Positions 8,784-16,079 of a stretch of 64,000 bases of DNA are shown one piece after another; position 1 is the stretch's first letter, and every line of letters begins with the position of its first letter. The translations under genes and the position numbers were made by a program. Source of the DNA: Hymenobacter sp. BRD67 (GTDB lineage: Bacteria; Bacteroidota; Bacteroidia; Cytophagales; Hymenobacteraceae); the NCBI RefSeq assembly GCF_013256425.1, contig NZ_CP053904.1:1488001-1552000 (forward strand), given 5' to 3'. The notes under the pieces were generated by a model, which was not told the DNA's origin, ran no database searches, and saw nothing but the letters and a program-made list of their open reading frames with translations.

Positions 8784-9338
8784 ATGTCGTACCGCGAAGA
8801 AGATAACAACGCAGGCAAAATTCTCCTCGCCGCCCTCGCTGGCGCTAGCGCCGGTATCATTGCTGGCATTCTGCTGGCCCCCGATAAAGGCTCGGCCACG
8901 CTCGAAAACTGGAAAGGCACCGCTAAAAACTACGGCGGGCAGCTGGGTGAGCAGTTCAACAAGTATAGCGCTGACCTCGAAACTAAATTCAAAGGCTTGT
9001 CTGACAAGCTCGAAGACCTTGGGGTGCTGGGGGCTGGCGGCAGCCTCAACATCAAAGGCAACTGGGACGACATCAAGGGCAAGCTAAAGCAGCAGTATGC
9101 CCAGCTTACCGATGAGGACCTGACCTATGCCGAAGGCAAAGGCGACGAGCTCGTGGGCAAGCTGCAAGACAAGCTTGGCAAAGGCAAGTCAGAAGTTACT
9201 AAAATTATCAACGACTTGGCAGGCAAAGGTCAGGACGTAGCCCAGAAAGGTGCTGATGCCGCCCAAAAAGGCGCAGATACCGCTCAAAAAGGCGCTGATG
9301 CTACCCAAAAGGGTGCCGACAACGCACATAAAGCCTAA
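8784..9338 (+). CDS. YtxH-CsbD fusion stress protein with C-terminal heptad repeats
   Basis: The 184-residue product has three parts. Residues 8-35 form a Gly/Ala-rich hydrophobic helix (GKILLAALAGASAGIIAGIL, then LLAPDKG), the hallmark of YtxH proteins. Residues about 88-145 (LNIKGNWDDIKGKLKQQYAQ, AEGKGDELVGKLQDKLG) match the CsbD general-stress fold. The tail carries four copies of a seven-residue unit of the form (A/T)QKGAD(A/T/N). CsbD and YtxH proteins are usually separate, induced by general stress, and of unknown biochemical role. The next gene downstream is a second YtxH protein. A strong terminator follows at 9358. Confidence 0.8.
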   Translation: MSYREEDNNAGKILLAALAGASAGIIAGILLAPDKGSATLENWKGTAKNYGGQLGEQFNKYSADLETKFKGLSDKLEDLGVLGAGGSLNIKGNWDDIKGKLKQQYAQLTDEDLTYAEGKGDELVGKLQDKLGKGKSEVTKIINDLAGKGQDVAQKGADAAQKGADTAQKGADATQKGADNAHKA

Positions 9339-9357
9339 ACGGCCTTTAAAATAAAGC

Positions 9358-9394
9358 CACAAAACCCCCGCGCCATTCGGCGCGGGGTTTTGTG
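9358..9394 (+). terminator. Rho-independent terminator
   Basis: The stem CACAAAACCCCGCGCC / GGCGCGGGGTTTTGTG has a loop ATTC. There are five Cs against four Gs, in line with the base undercalling seen elsewhere in the window. It separates the two YtxH genes. Confidence 0.85.
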
Positions 9395-9478
9395 TTATAA
9401 GTCAACCATCGGTTAGCGCTAATCGTTAACTTTGACGCGCTTAGCAGGTATTTCCTCACTTCTAACTTCTTTTCACTT

Positions 9479-9895
9479 ATGCCCAGCGACAACGGAAAAG
9501 TCATTGTTTCGCTTCTGGCCGGGGCCACGGCCGGTATAGTGGCCGGCCTGCTGCTAGCTCCCGAAACCGGGGAAGAAGCCCGTGCCGGGCTTCTGGCATC
9601 GGCTCGTAAGTGGGGCGACGAGCTTGGCAAGCTGGCAAAGGAGGCCCTTACCAAGCTGCATGAAGCCCCATCCAGTACCAACCACGACGCGGCAGTGAGT
9701 GAGGACCGCCGCAGCGCTGATGCCCTCTTCAACTCGATGGGCGGCAAGGACGACGCCGAGCCCGGCGACCTGGCTACCCCAAAAGGGGCGGGCAATCACC
9801 GGTCGATAGCCGGTGATGAGGACTATGGCACCCACAACCGCGACGACCTCGACTACGATGGCGATGCCGGCGAGGGCCGCCACCGTGCCTTGTAA
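9479..9895 (+). CDS. YtxH-domain protein
   Basis: The 138-residue product has the N-terminal hydrophobic YtxH helix (VIVSLLAGATAGIVAGLLLA, then PETGEEAR), a short amphipathic helix (KWGDELGKLAKEALTKL) and a long acidic, disordered tail rich in D, G and H (GDEDYGTHNRDDLDYDGDAG). The N-terminus closely resembles the first 40 residues of the YtxH-CsbD protein encoded 140 bp upstream, so the two may be local duplicates that diverged by domain gain. The terminator between them argues for separate transcripts. It is likely a membrane-associated stress protein of unknown function. Confidence 0.75.
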   Translation: MPSDNGKVIVSLLAGATAGIVAGLLLAPETGEEARAGLLASARKWGDELGKLAKEALTKLHEAPSSTNHDAAVSEDRRSADALFNSMGGKDDAEPGDLATPKGAGNHRSIAGDEDYGTHNRDDLDYDGDAGEGRHRAL

Positions 9896-9919
9896 ATACT
9901 AAGTTTAGAAAACAGTCAG

Positions 9920-9974
9920 AAAGCAAGGACGTCCGTCCGGCTGCCCTGGGCAGCCGGACGGACGTCCTTGCTTT
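9920..9974. terminator. 55-bp perfect palindrome between convergent genes
   Basis: Two 27-base arms (AAAGCAAGGACGTCC... and its exact complement) are separated by a single T. They lie between the end of the YtxH gene (+) and the end of ohr (-). Each strand ends the stem in TTT, so the palindrome can act as a bidirectional terminator. Confidence 0.8.
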
Positions 9975-9987
9975 GGTAATAAGTGCT

Positions 9988-10422
9988 TTACGCGTTGGTG
10001 GTGGTAGTGAGGCTAACCTCAATGTTGCCCCTGGTGGCGCGCGAGTAGGGGCAGATACCATGCGCGGCTTCTACCAGCGCTTCGGCCTGCTTCTGCTCCA
10101 GGCCGGGCAGGTTTACGTGCAGGTCGGCCGATATGCCATAGCCGCCATCTTCGGCCTGGCCAAAGCCGATAAGCGCTTCCACGGTTACTTTTTCCAGCCT
10201 TAGCTTGGCCTGGCGGGCGGCTACGCCTAGCGCGCCTTCAAAGCAAGCAGCATAGCCGGCGGCAAACAGCTGCTCGGGGTTGGTAGCGCCGGCCTTGCCG
10301 GGGCCGCCCATTTCCTTGGGCGTGCTCAGGGTAAGGTCGAGCACATTGTTGGCGCTGGTGACGTGGCCATCGCGGCCACCTTCGGCTTTTGCCTGGGCGG
10401 TGAAAACTTTCTGGATTTTCAT
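9988..10422 (-). CDS. ohr: Organic hydroperoxide resistance protein Ohr (OsmC family)
   Basis: The product is a 144-residue thiol peroxidase that reduces organic and fatty-acid hydroperoxides in the cytosol. Both redox cysteines are in place: the peroxidatic one in YAACFEGAL and the resolving one in HGICPYSRATRGNIEV. Other Ohr hallmarks are TNPEQLFAAGYAAC and the typical C-terminal VSLT. The length is right for the Ohr branch rather than OsmC. It is the second gene of an operon with the MarR-type repressor gene starting at 10912, with a 37-bp spacer, and is probably induced when that repressor is oxidised. Electrons would normally come from a lipoylated partner, which this window does not show. 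Confidence 0.92.
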   Translation of the reverse strand: MKIQKVFTAQAKAEGGRDGHVTSANNVLDLTLSTPKEMGGPGKAGATNPEQLFAAGYAACFEGALGVAARQAKLRLEKVTVEALIGFGQAEDGGYGISADLHVNLPGLEQKQAEALVEAAHGICPYSRATRGNIEVSLTTTTNA

Positions 10423-10459
10423 AAGGTACTAAAAGTGTTTGGGTGAAAAAATAGCTGGA

Positions 10460-10912
10460 CTAAGCCAACTGAGCAAGTAGGTGAATAAGCTGAGCGCGCA
10501 GGGCACCGGCCTGGGCCGGGCTCATGTGTAGCTTTTCCAGCATTTGAGTGGGGATGCAGCGGGCCTGAGCTTCCAGGGCGCGCCCGGCCGGCAGCAGCTC
10601 AACCACTACCAGGCGCTCGTCGTGGGGAGCGCGACAGCGGCTAAGCCACTGCTTTTGCTCCATGCGCTTGAGCAGCGGGGTTAGCGTTCCCGAATCGAGC
10701 AGCAGCTTTTCGCCCAGCTCCTTCACCGTAAGCCGCCCATATTCCCACAGCAGCAGAAATACCAGGTACTGCGGGTACGTAAGCCCCAGCTCCTGCAGCA
10801 AAGGCTGATAAGCTTTGGTCAGCTGCCGCGAAATGGCATAAAACGGGAAGCACAGCTGGTTGGTCAGCTTCAGTAGAGAGTTGGCTGGGTTGGAAGTAGG
10901 AATGGTACTCAT
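10460..10912 (-). CDS. ohrR: MarR-family peroxide-sensing repressor OhrR
   Basis: The 150-residue winged-helix protein has the N-terminal LTNQLCFPFYAISR segment, whose lone Cys is in the position of the sensing cysteine of OhrR. The wHTH region reads LTVKELGEKLLLDSGTLTPLLKRMEQKQWL and the wing RAPHDERLVVVELLPAG. In the OhrR family, oxidation of this Cys by organic peroxides releases the protein from DNA. It is the first gene of the ohrR-ohr operon, and a perfect palindrome lies 42 bp upstream of its start, so autorepression of the operon is likely. A second Cys lies in CRAPHDERL, and a third further on in RCIPTQM. Confidence 0.9.
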   Translation of the reverse strand: MSTIPTSNPANSLLKLTNQLCFPFYAISRQLTKAYQPLLQELGLTYPQYLVFLLLWEYGRLTVKELGEKLLLDSGTLTPLLKRMEQKQWLSRCRAPHDERLVVVELLPAGRALEAQARCIPTQMLEKLHMSPAQAGALRAQLIHLLAQLA

Positions 10913-10953
10913 GGCGTTCGGGGACCAAACCAGCTTTAGTTGCGCAATGTTTG

Positions 10954-10965
10954 ATTGTGCACAAT
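10954..10965. promoter_or_regulatory. Probable OhrR operator ATTGTGCACAAT
   Basis: This perfect 12-bp palindrome is centred about 48 bp upstream of the ohrR start. Its AATTGT/ACAATT type half-sites resemble known OhrR operators. The position fits autoregulation of ohrR-ohr. Confidence 0.65.
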
Positions 10966-11066
10966 TTAAATCATGCTTCCTTAGCTGAAGCGCTGGCGAC
11001 TGGTCGCTGATTTGGAAAGCCGCGCTAATAGCGGCTAGAGCATAGACTAGCTTCTAAATCCATGAA

Positions 11067-11106
11067 CTGGGTGGTCTGCCGGCGAAAAGTAGGCAGACCA
11101 CCCCAG
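11067..11106. terminator. Strong hairpin downstream of the BamA-like gene
   Basis: Arms CTGGGTGGTCTGCC / GGCAGACCACCCCAG (12 bp plus 2 after one bulged C) flank an 11-base loop. It lies just after the stop of the minus-strand barrel gene at 11170. There is no clear T run, so its role as a terminator is likely but not proven. Confidence 0.5.
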
Positions 11107-11169
11107 CTAATCTGTACCCGGACTTGGAAACCGCGCTAACTGCCGCGGCTGATTCGGGAAAAAGCTGTC

Positions 11170-12396
11170 TTAAAACACGTCGCCCAGGTTAAAAAATACT
11201 CCCTGTGACCCTTGAATTCCCCAGGCATAATCCACTGCCAGGTAGGTAGATGCCTTCTTGCTTAAACATATCCGCAGGCCAGTGCCGGCGGCCGGGGCCA
11301 CCCGTCCGTAACCGGTGCTGGGATTGCGGGCCGACTCACTATTGACGAAGACCACGCCGCCGAGTATCCGTGAGCGCGTCAGATTAAAGCGGTACTCAGC
11401 TTCCCCATACACGAGGCTGGTACCGCGAAAGCGGCCCTGAATGTAGCCCCGGCCGGTAACGCTATAGGTATCCCACCCGGTGGCGGGCAGGTCGAGGTAA
11501 GGCGCGGCCTGGCCGGTAGTAAAATCGCCATACAACCAGAAAGCCAATACGTTGCCATGCGAGCCGGCCGCCAGGTAGCGCCTCGTATCGACTTGCAAAA
11601 GCCGGTAGCTGGCATCGGAGCCCAAGGCTTGCACATTGGCCCGCAGTGCCAGAAACAGGTAGCTTTCGCCAGCGGCCGGGTGCAGCTGATTGGCGCGGGC
11701 ATCGCGCAGCACCGACACCACCAGGCCCGAGGAGGTAGAGCGCCCACTTACGCCCGGCTGGTAGCCCGAAATCTGGGATAGGGACCGCCCGTTGCCGTCT
11801 ACACTTACGATATTCCAGCGCGTGTCGAAGAAATAGCCGCCGCCTATATAGAGGCTACCTGTTTTACCTGCCTGGTGGTAATAGCTCTGGTGAATCCGCA
11901 ACAGGTTGTAGTCCATGCCAATAGCATCGTGGATGCTGGCATTGCTGCCCAGTCCGTAGGTCTGCTGCGGGTAGTGCAGCAGGCGATAGTCGGCCAGCCA
12001 GAGGCTACGGTTGTGGCTGGTCCAGAGCGGACCATTAAAGGCCAGAATAAGCTGCTGGTTTTGCGTATAAGTGAGCGTAGCGGAGAGCGCCGAGAGGTTG
12101 GCCAGGGGCCGCTGAAAGGTGTAGCTGGTAGTGAGCGTGGCCAGAAATCGGGCTTCCAGGGTGTAGGCCACGGCGGGCAGCGGTACCAGCGAGTGGGTTT
12201 TGACCTGGCGCGGCTGGGTAGAGTCGGCGGCTGAGGGCTTGGGGTGGCGGCGCGGAAACAGCTGGCGCGCCAGGTCCCCCACGTCCCTGGTAGGGTGGGG
12301 CACGGAGTCGGCAGGGGTCGGCAGCGGAGACTGGGCCTGAGCAGCCAGGGCAGGTAGCACCAGCAGCGCCAGAATGCGTAATCTTCTAACAAGCAT
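11170..12396 (-). CDS. BamA/TamA-type outer-membrane protein without POTRA domains
   Basis: The 408-residue product has a signal peptide (RLRILALLVLPALAAQAQS), a short basic linker (QLFPRRHPKP) and then only barrel strands to the end. Typical C-terminal surface-antigen features are visible: LVYGEAEYRFNLTRSRILGG, VVFVNSESA, GTGLRICLSKKASTYLAVDY and the final FFNLGDVF, with a terminal aromatic as required for BAM recognition. Full BamA proteins have several N-terminal POTRA domains; here there are fewer than 60 residues before the barrel. It is therefore a small D15-like barrel of unknown function, not the essential BamA. Confidence 0.75.
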   Translation of the reverse strand: MLVRRLRILALLVLPALAAQAQSPLPTPADSVPHPTRDVGDLARQLFPRRHPKPSAADSTQPRQVKTHSLVPLPAVAYTLEARFLATLTTSYTFQRPLANLSALSATLTYTQNQQLILAFNGPLWTSHNRSLWLADYRLLHYPQQTYGLGSNASIHDAIGMDYNLLRIHQSYYHQAGKTGSLYIGGGYFFDTRWNIVSVDGNGRSLSQISGYQPGVSGRSTSSGLVVSVLRDARANQLHPAAGESYLFLALRANVQALGSDASYRLLQVDTRRYLAAGSHGNVLAFWLYGDFTTGQAAPYLDLPATGWDTYSVTGRGYIQGRFRGTSLVYGEAEYRFNLTRSRILGGVVFVNSESARNPSTGYGRVAPAAGTGLRICLSKKASTYLAVDYAWGIQGSQGVFFNLGDVF

Positions 12397-12488
12397 TAGT
12401 TCTTAATCCGCCATTCAACCAGCAGACGCGGCTAATGATTTGATATTTTCTGGCCCCACCGGCGAAAGCTGCCAGTCAGGCCCGCGGC

Positions 12489-13774
12489 CTACAGCTTACC
12501 AAGCGGCCTCCCGGCTTGCCGGCTCAGGAGCGGCCGCTTGGCCTGGCTTATCACCTGCGAGCTGTAGATACCGCTGTGGCCCGAGAATAAATACGCTGTC
12601 ACGCAGCTTATACCCAAGTAAATACCCGCTTGAACCCCGAATAATTCGAGCCCCATCAGCAGGCAGGCCAGCGGCGTATTAGCCGCTCCCGCAAACACTC
12701 CCACGAAGCCCATGCCTGCCAGCAGCGCCACTGGCAGCGGCAGGATGCCCGCCAGCGCCGAGCCCAGCGCCGCTCCAATAAAAAAAAGCGGCGTTACTTC
12801 CCCCCCTTGAAGCCGGCTCCCAGCGTGAGGGCGGTCAGCAGCAGCTTGAGGGCAAAATCGGGGGCCCTCAGCTGGTGCTGAAATGCCTCTACTATCACCG
12901 GTATGCCCAGCCCGGCGTAGCGCATGGTGCCCAGGCCCCACATGGTGGCGGCTACCAGAGCGCCTCCCACCACGGGGCGCAGCGGCGGATAAGCAATTGC
13001 CTGGGCAAAAACCCGCGCAATAGCGTGCGTAAGCGTCGCAAATACCCGCCCAGCGAGCCCAAATACTGCGCCCGCCGCTAGCGCTGAGGCGAGGCCGCCC
13101 AGGGTAAGCGGCAGCGTGGCCAGGGTAGGGTAGGCGGTATGCCCCACGCCCCAGGCGCGCGTGACCACATCGGCTATCACGGCGGCCAGGAAGCTCGGCA
13201 AAATGGCCTCGTAGCGGGCCTGGCCCAGCAAATACACCTCCAGCCCAAATACCGCGCCCGCCAGCGGCGTTCCAAACACCGAGGCAAAGCCGGCACTCAT
13301 ACCCGCGATAAGCAGGAGCCGGCGCTCGCGCCGGGGCAGCCAGCGGGCCAGCTGGTCGGCCAGCGCCGCGCCCATCTGCACGGCGGTGCCCTCGCGCCCG
13401 GCCGAGCCGCCCAGCAGGTGCGTAAGCAGCGTGCCGCCCAGCACCAGCGGCACCAGGCGCAGGGGCAGGGTCTCGGCGGGCGCATGAATCTCGTCGAGAA
13501 TAAGATTGTTGCCCCGCACCACGCGATTGCCAGAATAATGGTAGAACAGCCCCACCACGAGCCCGCCCACGGGCAATAGCGCCAGCGCCCAGGTGTGGGC
13601 GGCGCGCCAGGCGGTTACCCACTCAAGGCTCACCAGAAAGCCCGCAGAGGCAGTGCCGGACAGGGCCCCAACCAGGGCCGCCAGCAGCAGCCAGCGCACA
13701 GTAAACCAGGCCGTATCGATGGCGGAAGCAGACGGAAAGGAGCGGAGTACGCGAAAGAAAGAAGGAGTAGCCAC
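12489..13774 (-). CDS. CLC-family antiporter, CLC-F (fluoride) type by motif (apparent frameshift)
   Basis: This is a multi-pass membrane protein with CLC signatures: [17 protein letters not shown] in the place of the GSGIP anion loop, [17 protein letters not shown] with the gating Glu, [20 protein letters not shown], and [23 protein letters not shown] plus GREGT is the pattern I know from the CLC-F branch, fluoride/proton exchangers that protect against fluoride; chloride-type CLCs carry GSGIP and GREGP. The frame breaks at the C run at 12800-12806, and one added base joins GFKGG to EVTPLFF. A GTG at 13774 ([18 protein letters not shown]) is a better start than the ATG at 13927. No fluoride riboswitch was found upstream. 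Confidence 0.75.
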
Positions 13775-14001
13775 GCCGCTAAGTAACGGGTTGACCAAGC
13801 TGTTGCCGGCAGGGTGCCGGGCAGCGCAACGCCTACGGAGGGCAGCCTTACCAGCCAAGCGCGGCAAAGCGTGGTTAAAATAAGTAGGCAAGCTGCCTGT
13901 AATAACTGTTCTGCTCCGCCGATACACCCGCCAGCGGACTTCGGCAAAAGCACCTATCTTGCCGGCTGTTCAGCTTTTTACTCACTTTTTGCTCCTCACC
14001 C

Positions 14002-14928
14002 ATGAGCTTTTCACTGGTGCTCCTCGGCCTGCTGCTGCTGACCTTGTTTCTGAGCTACGTCATTGTGCCGCAGGGCACCGTGGCCGTTGTCACGGTTTTC
14101 GGAAAATACCGGCGCGTCATGATGCCGGGCCTGAACTTCAAGCTTCCCTTTATTGAAACAGTTTTCAAGCGCATCTCTATTCAGAACCGCTCGCTGGAGC
14201 TGGAGTTTCAGGCCATTACCATCGACCAGGCCAACGTCAACTTCAAGGCCATGCTCGTGTACTCGGTGCTGAACCAGGCCGATGAAACTATTAAGAACGT
14301 GGCTTTTAAGTTTGTAGATGAGCGTAGCCTTATGCAGGCGCTCATCCGTACGGTAGAGGGCAGCATCCGGGCCTTTGTGGCTACGCAGCGCCAGGCGGCG
14401 GTGCTGAGCCTGCGCGGCGAAATCGTGCTGCACGTAAAAGACCAGCTCGATGAGACCCTCGAAAGCTGGGGCTACCATCTGATTGACCTGCAATTGAATG
14501 ATATCGCCTTCGACGAGGAAATCATGCGGTCGATGGCGAAGGTGGTGGCTTCCAATAATCTCAAGGCTGCCGCCGAAAACGAAGGCCAGGCCTTGCTTAT
14601 TACCAAAACAAAATCGGCCGAGGCAGAAGGCAACGCCATCAAGATATCGGCCGAGGCCGAGAAAATCGCGGCCCAGCTACGTGGCCAGGGCGTGGCGCTG
14701 TTCCGCGAAGAAGTAACCAAGGGTATGGCTCACGCTGTGCAGGAGCTGGCCGAAAACAACCTCGACCCCTCGCTGGTGTACTTCTCGATGTGGACCGAGG
14801 CCATCAAGCACTTTGCCGAGCAGGGCAAAGGCAACGTTATCTTCCTCGACGGCTCCAACGAGGGCCTGGAAAAAAGCCTGCGTAATATGACCGCCCTGCA
14901 GCACCTCGACCGGCCGGCCGCCCGCTAA
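14002..14928 (+). CDS. SPFH/band-7 domain membrane protein
   Basis: The 308-residue product has an N-terminal transmembrane anchor (MSFSLVLLGLLLLTLFLSYV), the SPFH core (IVPQGTVAVVTVFGKYRRVM, PGLNFKLPF, IQNRSLELEFQAITIDQANV), a coiled-coil segment rich in Ala/Glu (ENEGQALLITKTKSAEAEGN) and a C-terminal segment LDPSLVYFSMWTEAIKHF. Proteins of this class form large oligomeric cages at the inner membrane and act as scaffolds or regulators of proteases. It is divergent from the CLC gene and is followed after 36 bp by a MORN/TonB gene on the same strand. No partner NfeD gene is seen. Confidence 0.85.
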   Translation: MSFSLVLLGLLLLTLFLSYVIVPQGTVAVVTVFGKYRRVMMPGLNFKLPFIETVFKRISIQNRSLELEFQAITIDQANVNFKAMLVYSVLNQADETIKNVAFKFVDERSLMQALIRTVEGSIRAFVATQRQAAVLSLRGEIVLHVKDQLDETLESWGYHLIDLQLNDIAFDEEIMRSMAKVVASNNLKAAAENEGQALLITKTKSAEAEGNAIKISAEAEKIAAQLRGQGVALFREEVTKGMAHAVQELAENNLDPSLVYFSMWTEAIKHFAEQGKGNVIFLDGSNEGLEKSLRNMTALQHLDRPAAR

Positions 14929-14964
14929 GGAGCAAGTAAAGGAACTGCTAACGGGTTCTTTAAT

Positions 14965-15794
14965 ATGGTAAAAATACTATGTTTTCTATGCCTGCTGCTA
15001 CCACTGAGCAGCTGGGCTCAGCAGCCGGCGGCCGATAGTATTGCGCCCAACCCCCCAAGGTGGCAGCGCGTAAGCTCCAGCACGGGCAGGCAGGGAGAAT
15101 GCCAGGAGGTGCTGCAGTGCGACAGCCTGACAGGAGTGCTGCGGGTTTACTACGCTTCGGGCCAGCTGAAGTCTTATACGCCATTTCTTAGCCGGCAGCA
15201 TGCTCAAAAGTGGGGTGTAGCTACCTGCTGGTATGAAAGCGGACAGCTCCAGTCGAGGGAAGATTTTATAAACGGGCAACGGCACAGCCTGCTCGTGTAC
15301 TATCCTAACGGCACGCTTAAGCGCCAGACAACGTATGCCGATAACCAGGAAATGCTGGGCTACTGCTATGGGCCAGCCGGCCAGCCGCTACCTTATACTC
15401 CCTATGAGCAGCCGCCCCTGTATCCGGGGGAGAGGTAATGCTGAAAAGCGACTTGGCCCATCAGCTGCGCCTCTCGTATATGCAGCGGGAACTGGTGGCC
15501 GCGTCGCCTGTAGCACAGAATGTTGAAGTGTACTTCGAGGTAGCCGAAGATGGCAGCGTGCGGTCTCCCGTAGTATTATCGGCCCTGTATCCGGCCTTAG
15601 TAGCGGCGCTGGGAGGCAGCGGGCGGGCTTCCGAACTGCTATCGGCCCAGCTGCCGGCAGTTTCGGCGGCGCTGGTGCAGGCACTCGAGCAGCTGCCCCG
15701 GCGCTTTTTGCCCGGCCAGCGCGATGGGGAAGCGGCGGCCTTCGCCTGCCAGATGTCGGTAGATTTATTGGCAACCGGCAAACGTAACCGCTAA
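14965..15794 (+). CDS. Secreted MORN-type repeat protein with TonB-like C-terminal domain (apparent frameshift)
   Basis: The signal peptide is MVKILCFLCLLLPLSSWAQ. Three YwqK/MORN-type beta hairpins follow (GVLRVYYASGQLKSYTPF, GVATCWYESGQLQSREDF, HSLLVYYPNGTLKRQTTY). The frame then hits a stop at 15438. One extra G in the run 15426-15430 turns YPGER-stop into YPGGEVMLKSDLAHQLRLSY and joins a second region ending at 15794. That region looks like a TonB C-terminal domain: PPLYPGGE entry, VEVYFEVAEDGSVRSPVV, and a late RRFLPGQRDGEAAAF strand pair. TonB-domain proteins fused to periplasmic repeats are common in this phylum. The link to TonB-dependent uptake is an inference. Confidence 0.7.
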
Positions 15795-15872
15795 CATACT
15801 CTTTAGCAGAAGTGAAGGGCCGCCGGACTCCGCGCATGAAGCGCAGATGTATAAGCTAAACAGTAAGGGTAG

Positions 15873-15880
15873 TATCTTTG
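15873..15880 (+). promoter_or_regulatory. -7 element TATCTTTG upstream of ompA-like gene
   Basis: This matches the Bacteroidota -7 consensus TAnnTTTG. It lies about 200 bp upstream of the OmpA-family start, which would give that gene a leader of about 190 bases. No strong -33 TTG is seen at the usual distance. Confidence 0.4.
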
Positions 15881-16079
15881 TGCCGGCACTTTAAGTTGGG
15901 TTGGCAGTAGCAATGCGCTATTTCATGATAAGACAGGTTTAATCCAGCCAAAATATCTTCTCTCGCGTAAAGGCCAAGTCTAAGCACAACCTCAGCCGGT
16001 AGCGCTGTTGCTTCTCAAGGCTTTTACAATCTTTTCCTGCTGGTTTTGCCCTTAACCAGCGCTTTTCTTTCTTTTTATC

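Noticed and set aside
13775..14001. A fluoride riboswitch between the CLC-F-like gene and the SPFH gene
   Set aside because: I looked on both strands for the conserved riboswitch segments and pseudoknot pattern and did not find them.
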